Source of the DNA: Saccharothrix sp. NRRL B-16348
Lineage (GTDB): Bacteria > Actinomycetota > Actinomycetes > Mycobacteriales > Pseudonocardiaceae
Length of the DNA stretch: 64,000 nucleotides
Direction of reading: 5' to 3'
Assembly (NCBI RefSeq): GCF_001280085.1
Contig: NZ_LGED01000200.1
Location: 62,001-126,000, forward strand
A program made the position numbers and the translations under genes. The notes beneath the pieces are model-generated. The model saw only the letters and a program-made list of their open reading frames with translations, ran no database searches and was not told where the DNA came from. Below are positions 15,503 through 24,421 of the stretch, piece by piece (position 1 is the first letter of the stretch; every line of letters starts with the position of its first letter).

Positions 15503-17140
15503 ATGACCGACCATGCGCGAGTGGGATTCCTGGACGCGAACGGCCTCGCCTTCCGCCTGCCCGACGGCCGCGAGCTGTTCCGCGACGTGTCGTTCAAGGT
15601 CGGCACGAACAGCGTGGTCGCCTTGGTCGGCGCGAACGGCGTCGGCAAGACGACGCTGCTCAGGATCCTGTCGAACGAGCTGACACCCACCGCGGGCAGC
15701 GTCCGCGTGCAGGGCGGGCTCGGCGTGATGCCGCAGTTCGTCGGCTCGGTCCGCGACTCCAGCACCGTCCGGGATCTGCTGCTGGCCGCGTCACCCGAGC
15801 CGCTGCGCGCCGCCGCCCGGGCGCTGGACGAGGTCGAGCTCCAGCTCATGGAGACCGACGACGAGCCGACCCAGATGCGCTACGCCGACGCGATCACCGC
15901 GTGGGGCGAGGTCGGCGGCTACGACGCCGAGGTGCTGTGGGACACGGTCACGGTCGCCGCGCTCGGCGTGCCGTTCGACCGGGCCAGGTTCCGGGAGGTC
16001 CGCACGCTGTCCGGCGGCGAGCAGAAGCGGCTGGTGCTCGAAGCGCTGCTGCGCGGCCCGGAACAGGTGCTGCTGCTGGACGAGCCGGACAACTACCTCG
16101 ACGTGCCGGGCAAGCGGTGGCTGGAGGAACGGCTGCGCGAGACCGGCAAGGCCGTGCTGCTGGTCAGCCACGACCGTGAGCTGCTCGACATCGCCGCGAC
16201 GCACGTCGTCACGGTGGAGGCGCACTCGGCGTGGACGCACCCCGGCTCGTTCGGCACCTGGCACGGCGCCCGCGCGGCCCGCATCGACCGCCTCGCCGAG
16301 CTGCACCGCCGCTGGAACGAGGAGCACGACCACCTCAAGGAACTCGTCCGCACGCTCCAGATCCAGGCCAGGATCAGCGAGGTGATGGCGGCGAAGTACC
16401 GGGTGATGCGGGCCAAGCTGGAGAAGTTCGAGGAGGCGGGCCCGCCGCCGGAGCTGCCGACGGACGAGAAGGTGACGCCCCGCCTGCGCGGCGGCCGGAC
16501 CGGCGTGCGCGCGATCACCGTGGAGAACCTCGAGCTGACCGGGCTGATGAAGCCGTTCGACGCGGAGGTCTTCTTCGAGGACCGGGTGGCCGTGCTCGGC
16601 TCGAACGGCTCGGGCAAGAGCCACTTCCTGCGGCTGCTCGGCGGCGGCGACGTCGCGCACACGGGCGTGTGCCGCCTCGGCGCGAGGGTGGTGCCGGGCC
16701 TGTTCGCGCAGACCCACCAGCACCCGGAGTGGATCGGCCGCACGCTGGTCGACGTCCTGTGGCACGGCGAGGGCGGCCGCAAGGGGCTCGACCGCGGCGC
16801 GGCGATGGCCGTGCTGAGCCGGTACGGCCTGGGCAAGCAGGGCGACCAGCGGTTCGAGACGCTGTCCGGCGGTCAGCAGGCCCGGTTCCAGGTGCTGCTG
16901 CTGGAGCTGTCCGGCGCCACGTTGCTGCTGCTGGACGAGCCGACCGACAACCTCGACCTGAACTCGGCGGAGGCGTTGCAGGACGCGCTGGAAGGCTTCA
17001 CCGGCACGGTCGTCGCGGTCACGCACGACCGCTGGTTCGCCCGCGGGTTCGACCGGTTCCTGCTGTTCCGGTCCGACGGCGAGGTGGTCGAGGTGGACGA
17101 GCCGGTGTGGGACGAGACGCGGGTCAAGCGCGCCCGGTGA
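15503..17140 (+). CDS. ABC-F family ATP-binding protein
   Basis: 545 residues, ATG start. It has two ABC domains and no membrane segments. The first has Walker A VGANGVGKTTLL (about 43-54), signature LSGGEQKRL (about 171) and Walker B LLLDEPDN. The second has GSNGSGKSHFLR, LSGGQQARF and LLLDEPTDNLD. Between them is a charged helical linker (HRRWNEEHDHLKELVRTL) as in ABC-F proteins. ABC-F proteins act on ribosomes, either as translation factors or giving resistance to ribosome-targeting antibiotics; the sequence does not decide which. ctaA follows after 20 bp. Confidence 0.9.
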   Translation: MTDHARVGFLDANGLAFRLPDGRELFRDVSFKVGTNSVVALVGANGVGKTTLLRILSNELTPTAGSVRVQGGLGVMPQFVGSVRDSSTVRDLLLAASPEPLRAAARALDEVELQLMETDDEPTQMRYADAITAWGEVGGYDAEVLWDTVTVAALGVPFDRARFREVRTLSGGEQKRLVLEALLRGPEQVLLLDEPDNYLDVPGKRWLEERLRETGKAVLLVSHDRELLDIAATHVVTVEAHSAWTHPGSFGTWHGARAARIDRLAELHRRWNEEHDHLKELVRTLQIQARISEVMAAKYRVMRAKLEKFEEAGPPPELPTDEKVTPRLRGGRTGVRAITVENLELTGLMKPFDAEVFFEDRVAVLGSNGSGKSHFLRLLGGGDVAHTGVCRLGARVVPGLFAQTHQHPEWIGRTLVDVLWHGEGGRKGLDRGAAMAVLSRYGLGKQGDQRFETLSGGQQARFQVLLLELSGATLLLLDEPTDNLDLNSAEALQDALEGFTGTVVAVTHDRWFARGFDRFLLFRSDGEVVEVDEPVWDETRVKRAR

Positions 17141-17160
17141 GGCGATCTACGCTGCCGGAC

Positions 17161-18018
17161 GTGAACGCCGTACGCCTTCCCGTCCGTCGGCCCGCGCACG
17201 CGGCGGCCGTGGCGGCGCTCGTGGCCAACGTGCTGATCGTGCTCACCGGCGCGCTCGTGCGGCTGACCGGTTCCGGGCTGGGCTGCCCGACGTGGCCGAG
17301 CTGCACCGACGACTCGTTCGTCACCACGCCGGAGATGGGCGTGCACGGGGTGGTCGAGTTCGGCAACCGGGTGCTCGGCATCGTCGTCGGCCTGGTCACG
17401 CTGGCCCTCGTGGTCGCGGTGGCCCGGCATCGCGCCCGCCCGCCGAAGTCGCTGCCGCTGGCCGTCGGCGTGCTGGTCGGCGTGGGCCTGCAAGGCCTGA
17501 TCGGCGGGCTCAGCGTGCGCCGGGCCCTCGCGCCCGAGATCGTCGCCGTCCACTTCCTCACCAGCATGGTGCTGGTCGCGGCGCTCGTCGTGCTGGTCGA
17601 CCTGCTCGGCCGGCCCGACGCCGTGTCGCGTCCGCCCGCCAACCTCCGGGTCCGGCTGGGCGTGGGCGCGCTGCCCGTGGCGCTCACCGCCGTCATGGTC
17701 CTGGGCACGCTGGTGACGGGCAGCGGCCCGCACGCCGGTGACGAGAACGCGCGCCGGTTCGGCTTCGACCCGGCCGACCTGACCGCGGCCCACGTCCTCG
17801 CCGTGGTGGTCATGGTCGGGCTGCAGCTCGGCACGGCGGTGCTGGTGCGCAGTCTGGCCGCGGTCGCCCTGCTCGCGCTGTCGATCGTCCAAGGCGTGAT
17901 CGGCTCGGTCCAGGAGGCGTTGGCGCTGCCGGTGCCGCTGGTGGCGGCGCACGTGGTCACCGCCGCGGTGATCGTCGCGGCGACCGCGCACCTCGTCGTG
18001 CGGACGTTCCGGTCCTAG
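17161..18018 (+). CDS. ctaA: Heme A synthase (COX15/CtaA family)
   Basis: 285 residues, GTG start. Eight hydrophobic segments with the CtaA signature LTGSGLGCPTWPSC near residue 35-48 and MGVHGVVEFGNRVLG near 60-74. Further conserved His occur in AVHFLTSM, TAAHVLAV and AAHVVTAA. Family role: hydroxylation and oxidation of heme O to heme A for aa3-type cytochrome oxidase, in the cytoplasmic membrane. EFGNR replaces the EYxHR motif of proteobacterial enzymes, which I recall as normal for actinobacteria. Its stop overlaps the convergent phosphatase gene by 4 bp. Confidence 0.9.
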   Translation: MNAVRLPVRRPAHAAAVAALVANVLIVLTGALVRLTGSGLGCPTWPSCTDDSFVTTPEMGVHGVVEFGNRVLGIVVGLVTLALVVAVARHRARPPKSLPLAVGVLVGVGLQGLIGGLSVRRALAPEIVAVHFLTSMVLVAALVVLVDLLGRPDAVSRPPANLRVRLGVGALPVALTAVMVLGTLVTGSGPHAGDENARRFGFDPADLTAAHVLAVVVMVGLQLGTAVLVRSLAAVALLALSIVQGVIGSVQEALALPVPLVAAHVVTAAVIVAATAHLVVRTFRS

Positions 18019-18749
18019 CGGGCGCTCGGCTCGGGCGTGCGGGTCGCCGAGTCACCCGACTCCGTCGGCTCGACGCCCCGCTCGACGAGGTGATCGGTCT
18101 CGAACTCGCGTTCCAGCACCCACAACCCCTCTTCACGCCGCCACGACGTCAGCGAGGCGTTGGGCACCACGGTGTTGTGCGCGAACGCGGTCAGGTCGGG
18201 CTCGGGCAGGCACTCCAGCAGGTAGCGCAGCAGGAACGCCTGCAGCTCGTGCCCGAACAGCAGCACCCGCTTCCCGTCCAGGTCGCGCAGCAGGGACCGC
18301 AGCCGCAACGCCACGTCCGCCCACGACTCGCCGCCCGGCGGTCGGTAGTAGAACTTGCCGAGCCGCCGTTCGCGCGCCCGTTCGTCCGGGTGCCGCCGCG
18401 CCACGCCGTGGCTGGTCAGCAGGTCCAGCACGCCGAGTTCGCGGTCGCGCAGCCGTTCGTCGACGCGTGACCGCGGTCGTCCGCTCACGGTGAGCCGCGC
18501 GGTGTCGATGGCCCGCCGGTACGGGGAGCAGACCACCAGGTCCGGCCACTGCTCGCGCGGCAGCGCGGCGAACCACCGGCCCAGCGCCCGGCCCTGCCGC
18601 TCGCCCTGGTCCGACAGCGGCACGTCCGCGTCGCGCTCGGTGATGTCGATGACCTCGTGACCGGCCGACTCCGCGACCTCGCGCGCCACGTTGCCGGTGC
18701 TCTCGCCGTGCCGGATCAGCCCGATCCAGTCCACCCCAAGGGAGTCCAC
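18015..18749 (-). CDS. Histidine phosphatase superfamily (phosphoglycerate mutase-like) protein
   Basis: 244 residues from the GTG at 18749; a GTG at 18785 would add 12 residues. The catalytic motif LIRHGESTGN is about 9 residues in, followed by LSDQGERQGRALGRWF, VVCSPYRRAIDTA, and the second His in LLFGHELQAFLL. This is the branch-1 histidine phosphatase pattern (RHG, Arg, Glu, His all present). Substrate unknown. The C-terminus carries an acidic Ser/Thr-rich tail. Tail-to-tail overlap with ctaA is 4 bp. Confidence 0.87.
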   Translation of the reverse strand: MDSLGVDWIGLIRHGESTGNVAREVAESAGHEVIDITERDADVPLSDQGERQGRALGRWFAALPREQWPDLVVCSPYRRAIDTARLTVSGRPRSRVDERLRDRELGVLDLLTSHGVARRHPDERARERRLGKFYYRPPGGESWADVALRLRSLLRDLDGKRVLLFGHELQAFLLRYLLECLPEPDLTAFAHNTVVPNASLTSWRREEGLWVLEREFETDHLVERGVEPTESGDSATRTPEPSAR

Positions 18750-18823
18750 CTGAGCCAACTTAGCCCTCTGTGGCCGCGCCGGCACTCCCTGGCGTTCACC
18801 CCGGCGCGGTAGAACCGCGACTC

Positions 18824-19459
18824 GTGGACGACGTGGACGCGTACTGCGAACGCCTGGCGCCCGGGCTCTGGGCCGAACCGCTCAACGCCGTGAGCAACGC
18901 GGCCTTCCTGATCGCGGCGGCCGTGCTGTGGTGGCGCTACCGGCCGCGACCCCGCAGCCTGCGCGCGCTGCCGGTGCTGCTGGCGCTGGTCGGGCTGGGC
19001 AGCCTGAGCTTCCACACCGTCGCCGACTCGCTGACCAGCTCCTTGGACGTCGGCTTCATCGCGGTCTACGTGATCTGGTACCTGGTCGTGTTCACGCACC
19101 ACTACCTGAACGCCCGGTGGGCGGTGGCCTGGCCGGCCGCGCCCGCGTTCGTCGGCCTGGCGGTCGCCACCGCGCCGCTCGGCGCGCTCGTGCCCGGCGG
19201 CTCGGGCCTCTACCTGGCGCCGTTCCTGTGCCTGCTGTTCGCCGCGGTGGTCGCGGCGGCGCGTCGGATGCCGTGGCACGACCTGGCGTGGGCCGCCGGC
19301 GTGTTCGTGGTGTCGGTGACGCTGCGGACGCTCGACACGCCCCTGTGCGAGGCGTGGCCGAGCGGCACGCACTACTCCTGGCACGTCCTCAACGCCGTGG
19401 TGCTGTTCCTGGTGGCGCGGCAGGTCATTCGCGTTCAGCGGGCAGCCGACCCGACTTGA
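18824..19459 (+). CDS. Ceramidase-like (CREST superfamily) membrane protein
   Basis: 211 residues from the GTG at 18824 (VDDVDAYCERLAPGLWAEPL). Seven hydrophobic segments. The alkaline ceramidase/CREST signature is visible: DAYCE with AEPLNAVSNAAFL, then LGSLSFHTVADSLT (Ser, His), Asp in a following helix, and the C-terminal HYSWHVLNAVVLF (two His). These Ser/His/His/Asp positions form the zinc-hydrolase site in the superfamily. The substrate in bacteria is uncertain (amide lipids or membrane proteins). It overlaps the convergent DUF2252 gene by 35 bp. Confidence 0.82.
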   Translation: MDDVDAYCERLAPGLWAEPLNAVSNAAFLIAAAVLWWRYRPRPRSLRALPVLLALVGLGSLSFHTVADSLTSSLDVGFIAVYVIWYLVVFTHHYLNARWAVAWPAAPAFVGLAVATAPLGALVPGGSGLYLAPFLCLLFAAVVAAARRMPWHDLAWAAGVFVVSVTLRTLDTPLCEAWPSGTHYSWHVLNAVVLFLVARQVIRVQRAADPT

Positions 19460-20798
19460 CCGCCGCGACCAGCTCCTCGTGGTCGGCGGCCGTCCGGTCG
19501 GCGTAGTCCAGCGCGTACCGGGCGATCGCCTCGTCCAGCTCCTCGCCGTCCGCGCAGTACCCGGCCAGCAGCCGGGGGTCGACCGACCGGCTGTGCGCGC
19601 GGGCCAGCAGCCCGCCCGCGAGCCGGCCGTAGTCGTCCAGGTCGTCCCGCTTCAACGTGGTCGCGTCGATCTCGCCCTTGCGGTTGCGGAACTGCCGGAC
19701 GATGTAGTCGCGTCCCTCGATCGTGGTCCAGCCGAGCAGGATGTCGGTCTCCGCCTGCACGAGCCGCGCGCCGTGCACGATCCGCTTGCCCTCGTGCTTG
19801 ACCGCCGGCGCGCCCAGGAACGGCGCCAGCGCCGACGGCCGCGCCTCCTTCGCCTGCAGCACCAACGCCTCGTCACCGTTGCCGTGCAGCAGGACCAGGT
19901 AGTTGCGCCAACCGACGCTGCCCGTGCCGACCACGCGGAACGCCACGTCCGACACGCTGTAGCGCATGATCAGGTTGTACCGCGACTCCCGCAGCGTGTC
20001 CACATAGGACGGCAGGGCGTCCACGACGGACTCGGCCGCCTCGGGGGAGATCCGGGACAGCACGGGCGGGTCCTCGACGAACCGGATGTGCTCGCCCTCG
20101 CGCCGGGTCCACTTCGCCGCCACCTTGGCGCTCGTGTTCTTGCGCGCCTTCGACGCGGCCTTGGTGAAGTCGTCCAGCAGGTCGTCGGCCTTCGTCTTGG
20201 ACAACGCCGACTCGTCGCCCAGCGCGTTCCACGACTCCATGAACGGGATCTCGGCCAGGTGCCGGGCCGCGCCGCGGTAGGCGCGCACCGCGTCGGACGC
20301 CGCGTCGCGGCAGCCCTTCTCCGACACACCGCCCTCCCGGCCCGCCAGCACCAACGACGTCGCCAGCCGCTTCAGGTCCCACTCCCACGGGCCGGGCAGC
20401 GTCTCGTCGAAGTCGTTGATGTCCATCACGATCCGGCCCTCGGGCGTGCCGTAGAGGCCGAAGTTGGCCGCGTGCGCGTCGCCGCACAGCTGCGCGTCCA
20501 GCCCGCTGCGCGCGCCGACGGCCAGGTCACCGGCCATCAGCCCGGCGCTGCCCCGGAAGAACGCGAACGGCGAGACGAGCATCCGGCCGATCCGCAGCGG
20601 CACGAGGTGCGGCAGGCGGCCCTCGTTCGACGCGTCCACGAACTCGACCACCGACGGCCGGTCCGGCGCGAGCGCCGACGCGCGGTGCGCCTCGTGACCG
20701 ACCGCCGCCCGCAGCGCGCGACCGTGCGCCAGGACCTCTTCCGGTTCGACCCACTGTCCCAGCGAGACGGCGGCCTGAGCCCGCTTGCGTTCACCCAT
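19425..20798 (-). CDS. DUF2252 domain protein
   Basis: 457 residues, ATG start. DUF2252 features: FFRGSAGLMAGDLA, QLCGDAHAANFGLYGTPEG, IVMDINDFDETLPGPWEWDLKRLATSL, YSVSDVAFRVVGTGSVGWRNYLVLL and DYIVRQFRNRKGEID. The GDAHxxNF and DINDFDE motifs resemble the catalytic and metal-binding loops of kinase-like (APH/CHK) folds, so phosphotransfer is plausible but unproven. It is a common stand-alone gene in actinomycetes. Its 3' end overlaps the ceramidase-like gene by 35 bp. Confidence 0.9.
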   Translation of the reverse strand: MGERKRAQAAVSLGQWVEPEEVLAHGRALRAAVGHEAHRASALAPDRPSVVEFVDASNEGRLPHLVPLRIGRMLVSPFAFFRGSAGLMAGDLAVGARSGLDAQLCGDAHAANFGLYGTPEGRIVMDINDFDETLPGPWEWDLKRLATSLVLAGREGGVSEKGCRDAASDAVRAYRGAARHLAEIPFMESWNALGDESALSKTKADDLLDDFTKAASKARKNTSAKVAAKWTRREGEHIRFVEDPPVLSRISPEAAESVVDALPSYVDTLRESRYNLIMRYSVSDVAFRVVGTGSVGWRNYLVLLHGNGDEALVLQAKEARPSALAPFLGAPAVKHEGKRIVHGARLVQAETDILLGWTTIEGRDYIVRQFRNRKGEIDATTLKRDDLDDYGRLAGGLLARAHSRSVDPRLLAGYCADGEELDEAIARYALDYADRTAADHEELVAAVKSGRLPAERE

Positions 20799-20899
20799 GC
20801 GGGTAAGGATGCGTCACCGGCCGACGGGATACGTGTGCCGCGACACGTCTGTGACCTGCGGTAACGGTGCGTGGTCGGTTGATCCGGATCCGAACCGGG

Positions 20900-22129
20900 T
20901 CAATCGGACACAGCGGTCAACACCTCGCCGATGGCGTCGACACCGCGGTCCAACTCCGCGCGCGTGATCACGAGCGGGGGAGCGACGCGCAGGGTGGTGT
21001 CCTGGGTCTCCTTGCACAGCACGCCCAGCCCGGCCAGCGCCTCCGACGCGGCACGCCCGCGCGGCCCGCCGGGCGCGATCTCCACACCGGCCCACAGCCC
21101 GCGCCCGCGCACCTCCGCCACACCGCGCCCGACCAGCTCACCCAGCCGTGCGTGCAGGTGGGCGCCCAGCTCGCGGGACCGCTGCTGGAACTCGCCGGTC
21201 GCCAGCAGCCGCACCACGGCCCGGCCGACCGCGCACGCCAGCGGGTTGCCGCCGAACGTCGACCCGTGCTCACCGGGCCGCAGCACGCCGAGCACCGCGC
21301 GGCTGCCGACCACCGCGGACACCGGCATGATGCCGCCGCCCAGCGCCTTGCCCAGCGTGTAGAGGTCGGCGCGCACGCCCTCGTGGTCCAACGCCAGCAG
21401 GTCGCCCGTGCGGCCGAGGCCGGACTGGATCTCGTCGGCGATCAGCAGCACGTTGTGCTCGTCGCACAGGGCCCGCGCGCCCGCCAGGTAGCCCGCGGGC
21501 GGCACGACCACGCCCGCCTCGCCCTGGATGGGCTCCAGCAGCACCGCGGCCGTCCGCTCGGTGATCGCGTCGCGCAGCGCGTCCAGCGAGCCGTACTCGA
21601 CGACCTTGAACCCCGGCGTGAACGGCCCGAAGTCGTTCCGCGCCGTGTCGTCGGTGGAGAACGAGACGATCGTGGTCGTGCGGCCGTGGAAGTTCGACCC
21701 GGCGACCACGATCTCGGCCGTGCCGGCCGGCACGCCCTTCACCCGGTACGCCCACTTGCGGGCGACCTTGATCGCCGACTCGACGGCCTCCGCGCCGGAG
21801 TTCATCGCGAGCACCATCTCGGTGCCGGTCAGCTCGGCCAGCTCGCGGCAGAACAGGCCGAACTGGTCGTGGTGGAACGCGCGGCTGGTCAGCGTGACCC
21901 GGCCGAGCTGCTCGACCGCGGCGGCGACCAGGTCGGGGTGGCGGTGGCCGAAGTTCAGCGACGAGTAGCCGGACAGGAAGTCCAGGTAGCGGCGCCCGTC
22001 GACGTCGGTGACCCACGAGCCCTCGCCGTGCGAGATGACGACCGGCAGCGGGTGGTAGTTGTGCGTGCTCCATTCCTCGTCGAGCGCGATGAAGTGCTGG
22101 GAGCTCAGTGCTGCGGCCATGGCGGTCAT
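20900..22129 (-). CDS. rocD: Ornithine--oxo-acid aminotransferase
   Basis: 409 residues from the ATG at 22129 (MTAMAAALSSQHFIALDEEW); a start at 22165 would extend it without an SD. It is a class-III PLP aminotransferase: NYHPLPVVISHGEGSWVTD, FGHRHPDL, MNSGAEAVESAIK, SNFHGRTTT, LIADEIQSGLGRTG and the PLP Lys in LYTLGKALGGG. The N-terminus YHPLPVV and the HGSTFGGNPLACAV segment are typical of RocD. It converts ornithine plus 2-oxoglutarate to glutamate semialdehyde and glutamate. Three TTGCG-containing repeats upstream may be Lrp/AsnC-type sites. Confidence 0.92.
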   Translation of the reverse strand: MTAMAAALSSQHFIALDEEWSTHNYHPLPVVISHGEGSWVTDVDGRRYLDFLSGYSSLNFGHRHPDLVAAAVEQLGRVTLTSRAFHHDQFGLFCRELAELTGTEMVLAMNSGAEAVESAIKVARKWAYRVKGVPAGTAEIVVAGSNFHGRTTTIVSFSTDDTARNDFGPFTPGFKVVEYGSLDALRDAITERTAAVLLEPIQGEAGVVVPPAGYLAGARALCDEHNVLLIADEIQSGLGRTGDLLALDHEGVRADLYTLGKALGGGIMPVSAVVGSRAVLGVLRPGEHGSTFGGNPLACAVGRAVVRLLATGEFQQRSRELGAHLHARLGELVGRGVAEVRGRGLWAGVEIAPGGPRGRAASEALAGLGVLCKETQDTTLRVAPPLVITRAELDRGVDAIGEVLTAVSD

Positions 22130-22173
22130 GTCACCACAGTAAGGGGCCTGTGCCAGCGATTTCATCCGTCAGC

Positions 22174-22231
22174 CGTTGCGCGTCCGTCATGTTCGTTGCG
22201 CAATCGAACGCTTTGGCAGTGATTCATTGCG
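22174..22231. promoter_or_regulatory. Candidate Lrp/AsnC-type operator repeats upstream of rocD
   Basis: CGTTGCGC at 22174-22181 and again at 22194-22201 (20-bp period), the latter embedded in TTCGTTGCGCAATCGAA with an 8-bp perfect palindrome TTGCGCAA at 22196-22203, and a third TTGCG at 22227-22231. Spacing near helical multiples and the adjacent rocD suggest Lrp/AsnC binding; this is inference. Confidence 0.35.
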
Positions 22232-22270
22232 TGGTCGGCAGGCCCATGATCGGCGGGTTACCCTCCGACG

Positions 22271-23140
22271 ATGGCCGACAAGTCCGCGCAGGTCCAGTCG
22301 ATATCGGAGACCTTCCGGGTGGAGCCGGAGGACTTCGACCTCGCCAAGGTCGACCCGGCCGGGAAGCCGGTCGGGCCGCGGTCGAAGACGGAGGCCGCCG
22401 CGGACATGGCGGTGATCGGCCGCGAGCTGGACCGGCTCCAGGAGGCGCTGTACGCCGAGGGCACGGGCGGTGGCGACCGGCGGGCGCTGCTGGTGCTCCA
22501 GGGCATGGACACCTCGGGCAAGGGCGGCACGATCCGGCACGTCGCGGGTCTGGTGAACCCGCAGGGCCTGCGCATCGCGTCGTTCAAGAAACCGACCCGG
22601 ACCGAGTCGCGGCACGACTTCCTGTGGCGCGTCCGCCGCCAGGTGCCGCAGCCGGGTTACATCGGCGTGTTCGACCGCTCGCACTACGAGGACGTGCTGG
22701 TCGCGCGGGTGGACAACCTCGTGCCGTCGACCGAGTGGCGCCGCCGGTACCGGCAGATCAACGCGTTCGAGGCGGAGCTGGCCGACCAGGGCGTGACCAC
22801 GATCAAGTGCTTCCTGCACATCTCGCCGGAACGGCAGCGCGAACGGCTCATCGCCCGGCTGGAGGACCCGCTCAAGCGCTGGAAGTACAACCCGGGCGAC
22901 CTGGACGTGCGGGCCAAGTTCTCCCGCTACCAGCTCGCCTACTCCGACGCGCTGGTCAAGTGCTCGACGCGGGTCGCGCCCTGGCACGCCGTGCCGTCGG
23001 ACCGCAAGTGGTACCGGAACTGGGTGGTGGCGCGGCTGCTGCTGGAGGCGCTGCGCGGCCTGGCGCCCGCCTACCCGGAACCCTCGTACGATCCGGCCGT
23101 CGAGTTGGCACGGCTCCGGGAAGCCGATCCGTTGCGCTGA
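22271..23140 (+). CDS. PPK2-family polyphosphate:nucleotide phosphotransferase
   Basis: 289 residues, ATG start. Walker A LQGMDTSGKGGTIRHV near residue 77-92, Walker B/lid region GVFDRSHYEDVLVARV near 132-147, and the lid RWKYNPGDLDVRAKF. It is the PPK2 domain of about 230 residues with a short N-terminal extension, so a single-domain enzyme. The family transfers phosphate between polyphosphate and nucleotides (class I: NDP, class II: NMP). Class cannot be assigned securely by eye. It is followed by a perfect hairpin at 23171-23192. Confidence 0.9.
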   Translation: MADKSAQVQSISETFRVEPEDFDLAKVDPAGKPVGPRSKTEAAADMAVIGRELDRLQEALYAEGTGGGDRRALLVLQGMDTSGKGGTIRHVAGLVNPQGLRIASFKKPTRTESRHDFLWRVRRQVPQPGYIGVFDRSHYEDVLVARVDNLVPSTEWRRRYRQINAFEAELADQGVTTIKCFLHISPERQRERLIARLEDPLKRWKYNPGDLDVRAKFSRYQLAYSDALVKCSTRVAPWHAVPSDRKWYRNWVVARLLLEALRGLAPAYPEPSYDPAVELARLREADPLR

Positions 23141-23170
23141 GTGCAATCTTCGTTGCGCCTCTTGCTTGTT

Positions 23171-23192
23171 CACAGTGGTGCACGCCACTGTG
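23171..23192. terminator. Hairpin between ppk2 and the lactonase gene
   Basis: Perfect inverted repeat CACAGTGG-TGCACG-CCACTGTG (8-bp arms, 6-nt loop), 30 bp after the ppk2 stop and 34 bp before the next start. It could terminate the ppk2 transcript or be an operator; there is no U-tract. Confidence 0.45.
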
Positions 23193-23226
23193 GGACCGCC
23201 GCGGGCGGTCGAAGCGGAGGTTCGGT

Positions 23227-24366
23227 GTGGTCTTGGACAGGCGGCGGTTCCTGGGGGCCGTTGGCGTGGGAGCGGGGTTGCTGATGACCGAGGGTGTCGC
23301 GCGAGCGGACGAGTCCGAGGAGGACCGCGGCCGGCGGGAGGTCCGCGCCTACCTGGGCACCTACACGTCGTGGGCGGGCGGTGGCACGGGCCTCGGGCTC
23401 GGCGCGTACGACCCGCGGACGGGCGGGCTGCGGGTGACCGGCGTGGTGCCGGACGTGCCGAACCCGTCGTTCGTGATCGACGCGGGCCGCTGGGTGTACG
23501 CGGTCAACGAGAAGGCCGACGGCGAGGTGACCGCGCTGGCGGTCGGCCCGGACGGTGTGCCGAAGGTGGTCGGCAGCCGGAGCACCGGCGGCGCGGACCC
23601 GTGCCACCTGGTGCTGCACCGGGGTTTCCTGCTGTCGGCCAACTACAGCTCGGGCAGCGTGGCCGTGCACCCGGTGCTGCCGGAGGGCGGGCTGGGCGAA
23701 CGCACGGACCTCGTCGTGCACACCGGCGCCGGACCGGACCCGGACCGGCAGGAGGGTCCGCACGCGCACCAGGTGCTGGCCGACCCGACGGGCGAGTTCG
23801 TGCTGGCCGTCGACCTGGGCGCCGACGCGGTGTTCAGCTACCGGCTCAGCGGTGAGGGCAGGCTGACGTCGGCCGCCACGGCGCGCGTGCACGCCGGCGC
23901 GGGGCCGCGGCACCTGGCGTTCCACCCGTCGGGCAGGTACGCCTACATCGCCAACGAGCTCGACTCCACGATCGTGGTGGCGAGCTACGACCGCGGCGTG
24001 CTCACGCCGGGCCCGAAGGTGAGCACGCTGCCCGCCGGCGCGCCGACCGCACCGCGCAACTACCCGGCGGAGATCGTGGTGTCGGCGGACGGGCGGTTCG
24101 CCTACCTGTCCAACCGGGGCCACGACAGCGTGGCCGTGTTCGCGGTGGAACGCGGCGGCGCGGTGCTGAGGCTGGTCGAGGCCACCCCGGTGGGCGGGAA
24201 GTTCCCGCGGCACATCGCGCTCGACGCGTCCGGCCGGTTCCTGCTGGCGGCCAACCAGAACTCGGACACCATCACCACGTTCGAGGTGGACCGGAGCACC
24301 GGGAAGCTGCGGCTGACGAGCACGTCCGCCGCGCCGATCCCGGTGTGCGTCGCACTGACGAGGTAA
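23227..24366 (+). CDS. Tat-exported lactonase family (7-bladed beta-propeller) protein
   Basis: 379 residues from the GTG at 23227, with GGAGG (23216-23220) 6 bp upstream. The N-terminus has a twin-arginine motif (DRRRFLGAVGVGAGLL), so Tat export is predicted. The rest is a repeated beta-propeller of the 6-phosphogluconolactonase (YbhE/Pgl, muconate cycloisomerase-like) family: YLGTYTSWAGG, NPSFVIDAGRWVYAVNE, PCHLVLHRGFLLSANYSSGS, GPRHLAFHPSGRYAYIANE and FPRHIALDASGRFLLAANQ, one per blade. Cytoplasmic homologues hydrolyse 6-phosphogluconolactone; an exported one probably acts on another lactone or as a binding scaffold. Confidence 0.88.
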   Translation: MVLDRRRFLGAVGVGAGLLMTEGVARADESEEDRGRREVRAYLGTYTSWAGGGTGLGLGAYDPRTGGLRVTGVVPDVPNPSFVIDAGRWVYAVNEKADGEVTALAVGPDGVPKVVGSRSTGGADPCHLVLHRGFLLSANYSSGSVAVHPVLPEGGLGERTDLVVHTGAGPDPDRQEGPHAHQVLADPTGEFVLAVDLGADAVFSYRLSGEGRLTSAATARVHAGAGPRHLAFHPSGRYAYIANELDSTIVVASYDRGVLTPGPKVSTLPAGAPTAPRNYPAEIVVSADGRFAYLSNRGHDSVAVFAVERGGAVLRLVEATPVGGKFPRHIALDASGRFLLAANQNSDTITTFEVDRSTGKLRLTSTSAAPIPVCVALTR

Positions 24367-24421
24367 CTCCCTCCGGGTCAACTTCGGCCGGCGGGACTGT
24401 CCACAGTGGTAGGCCCGGTGC

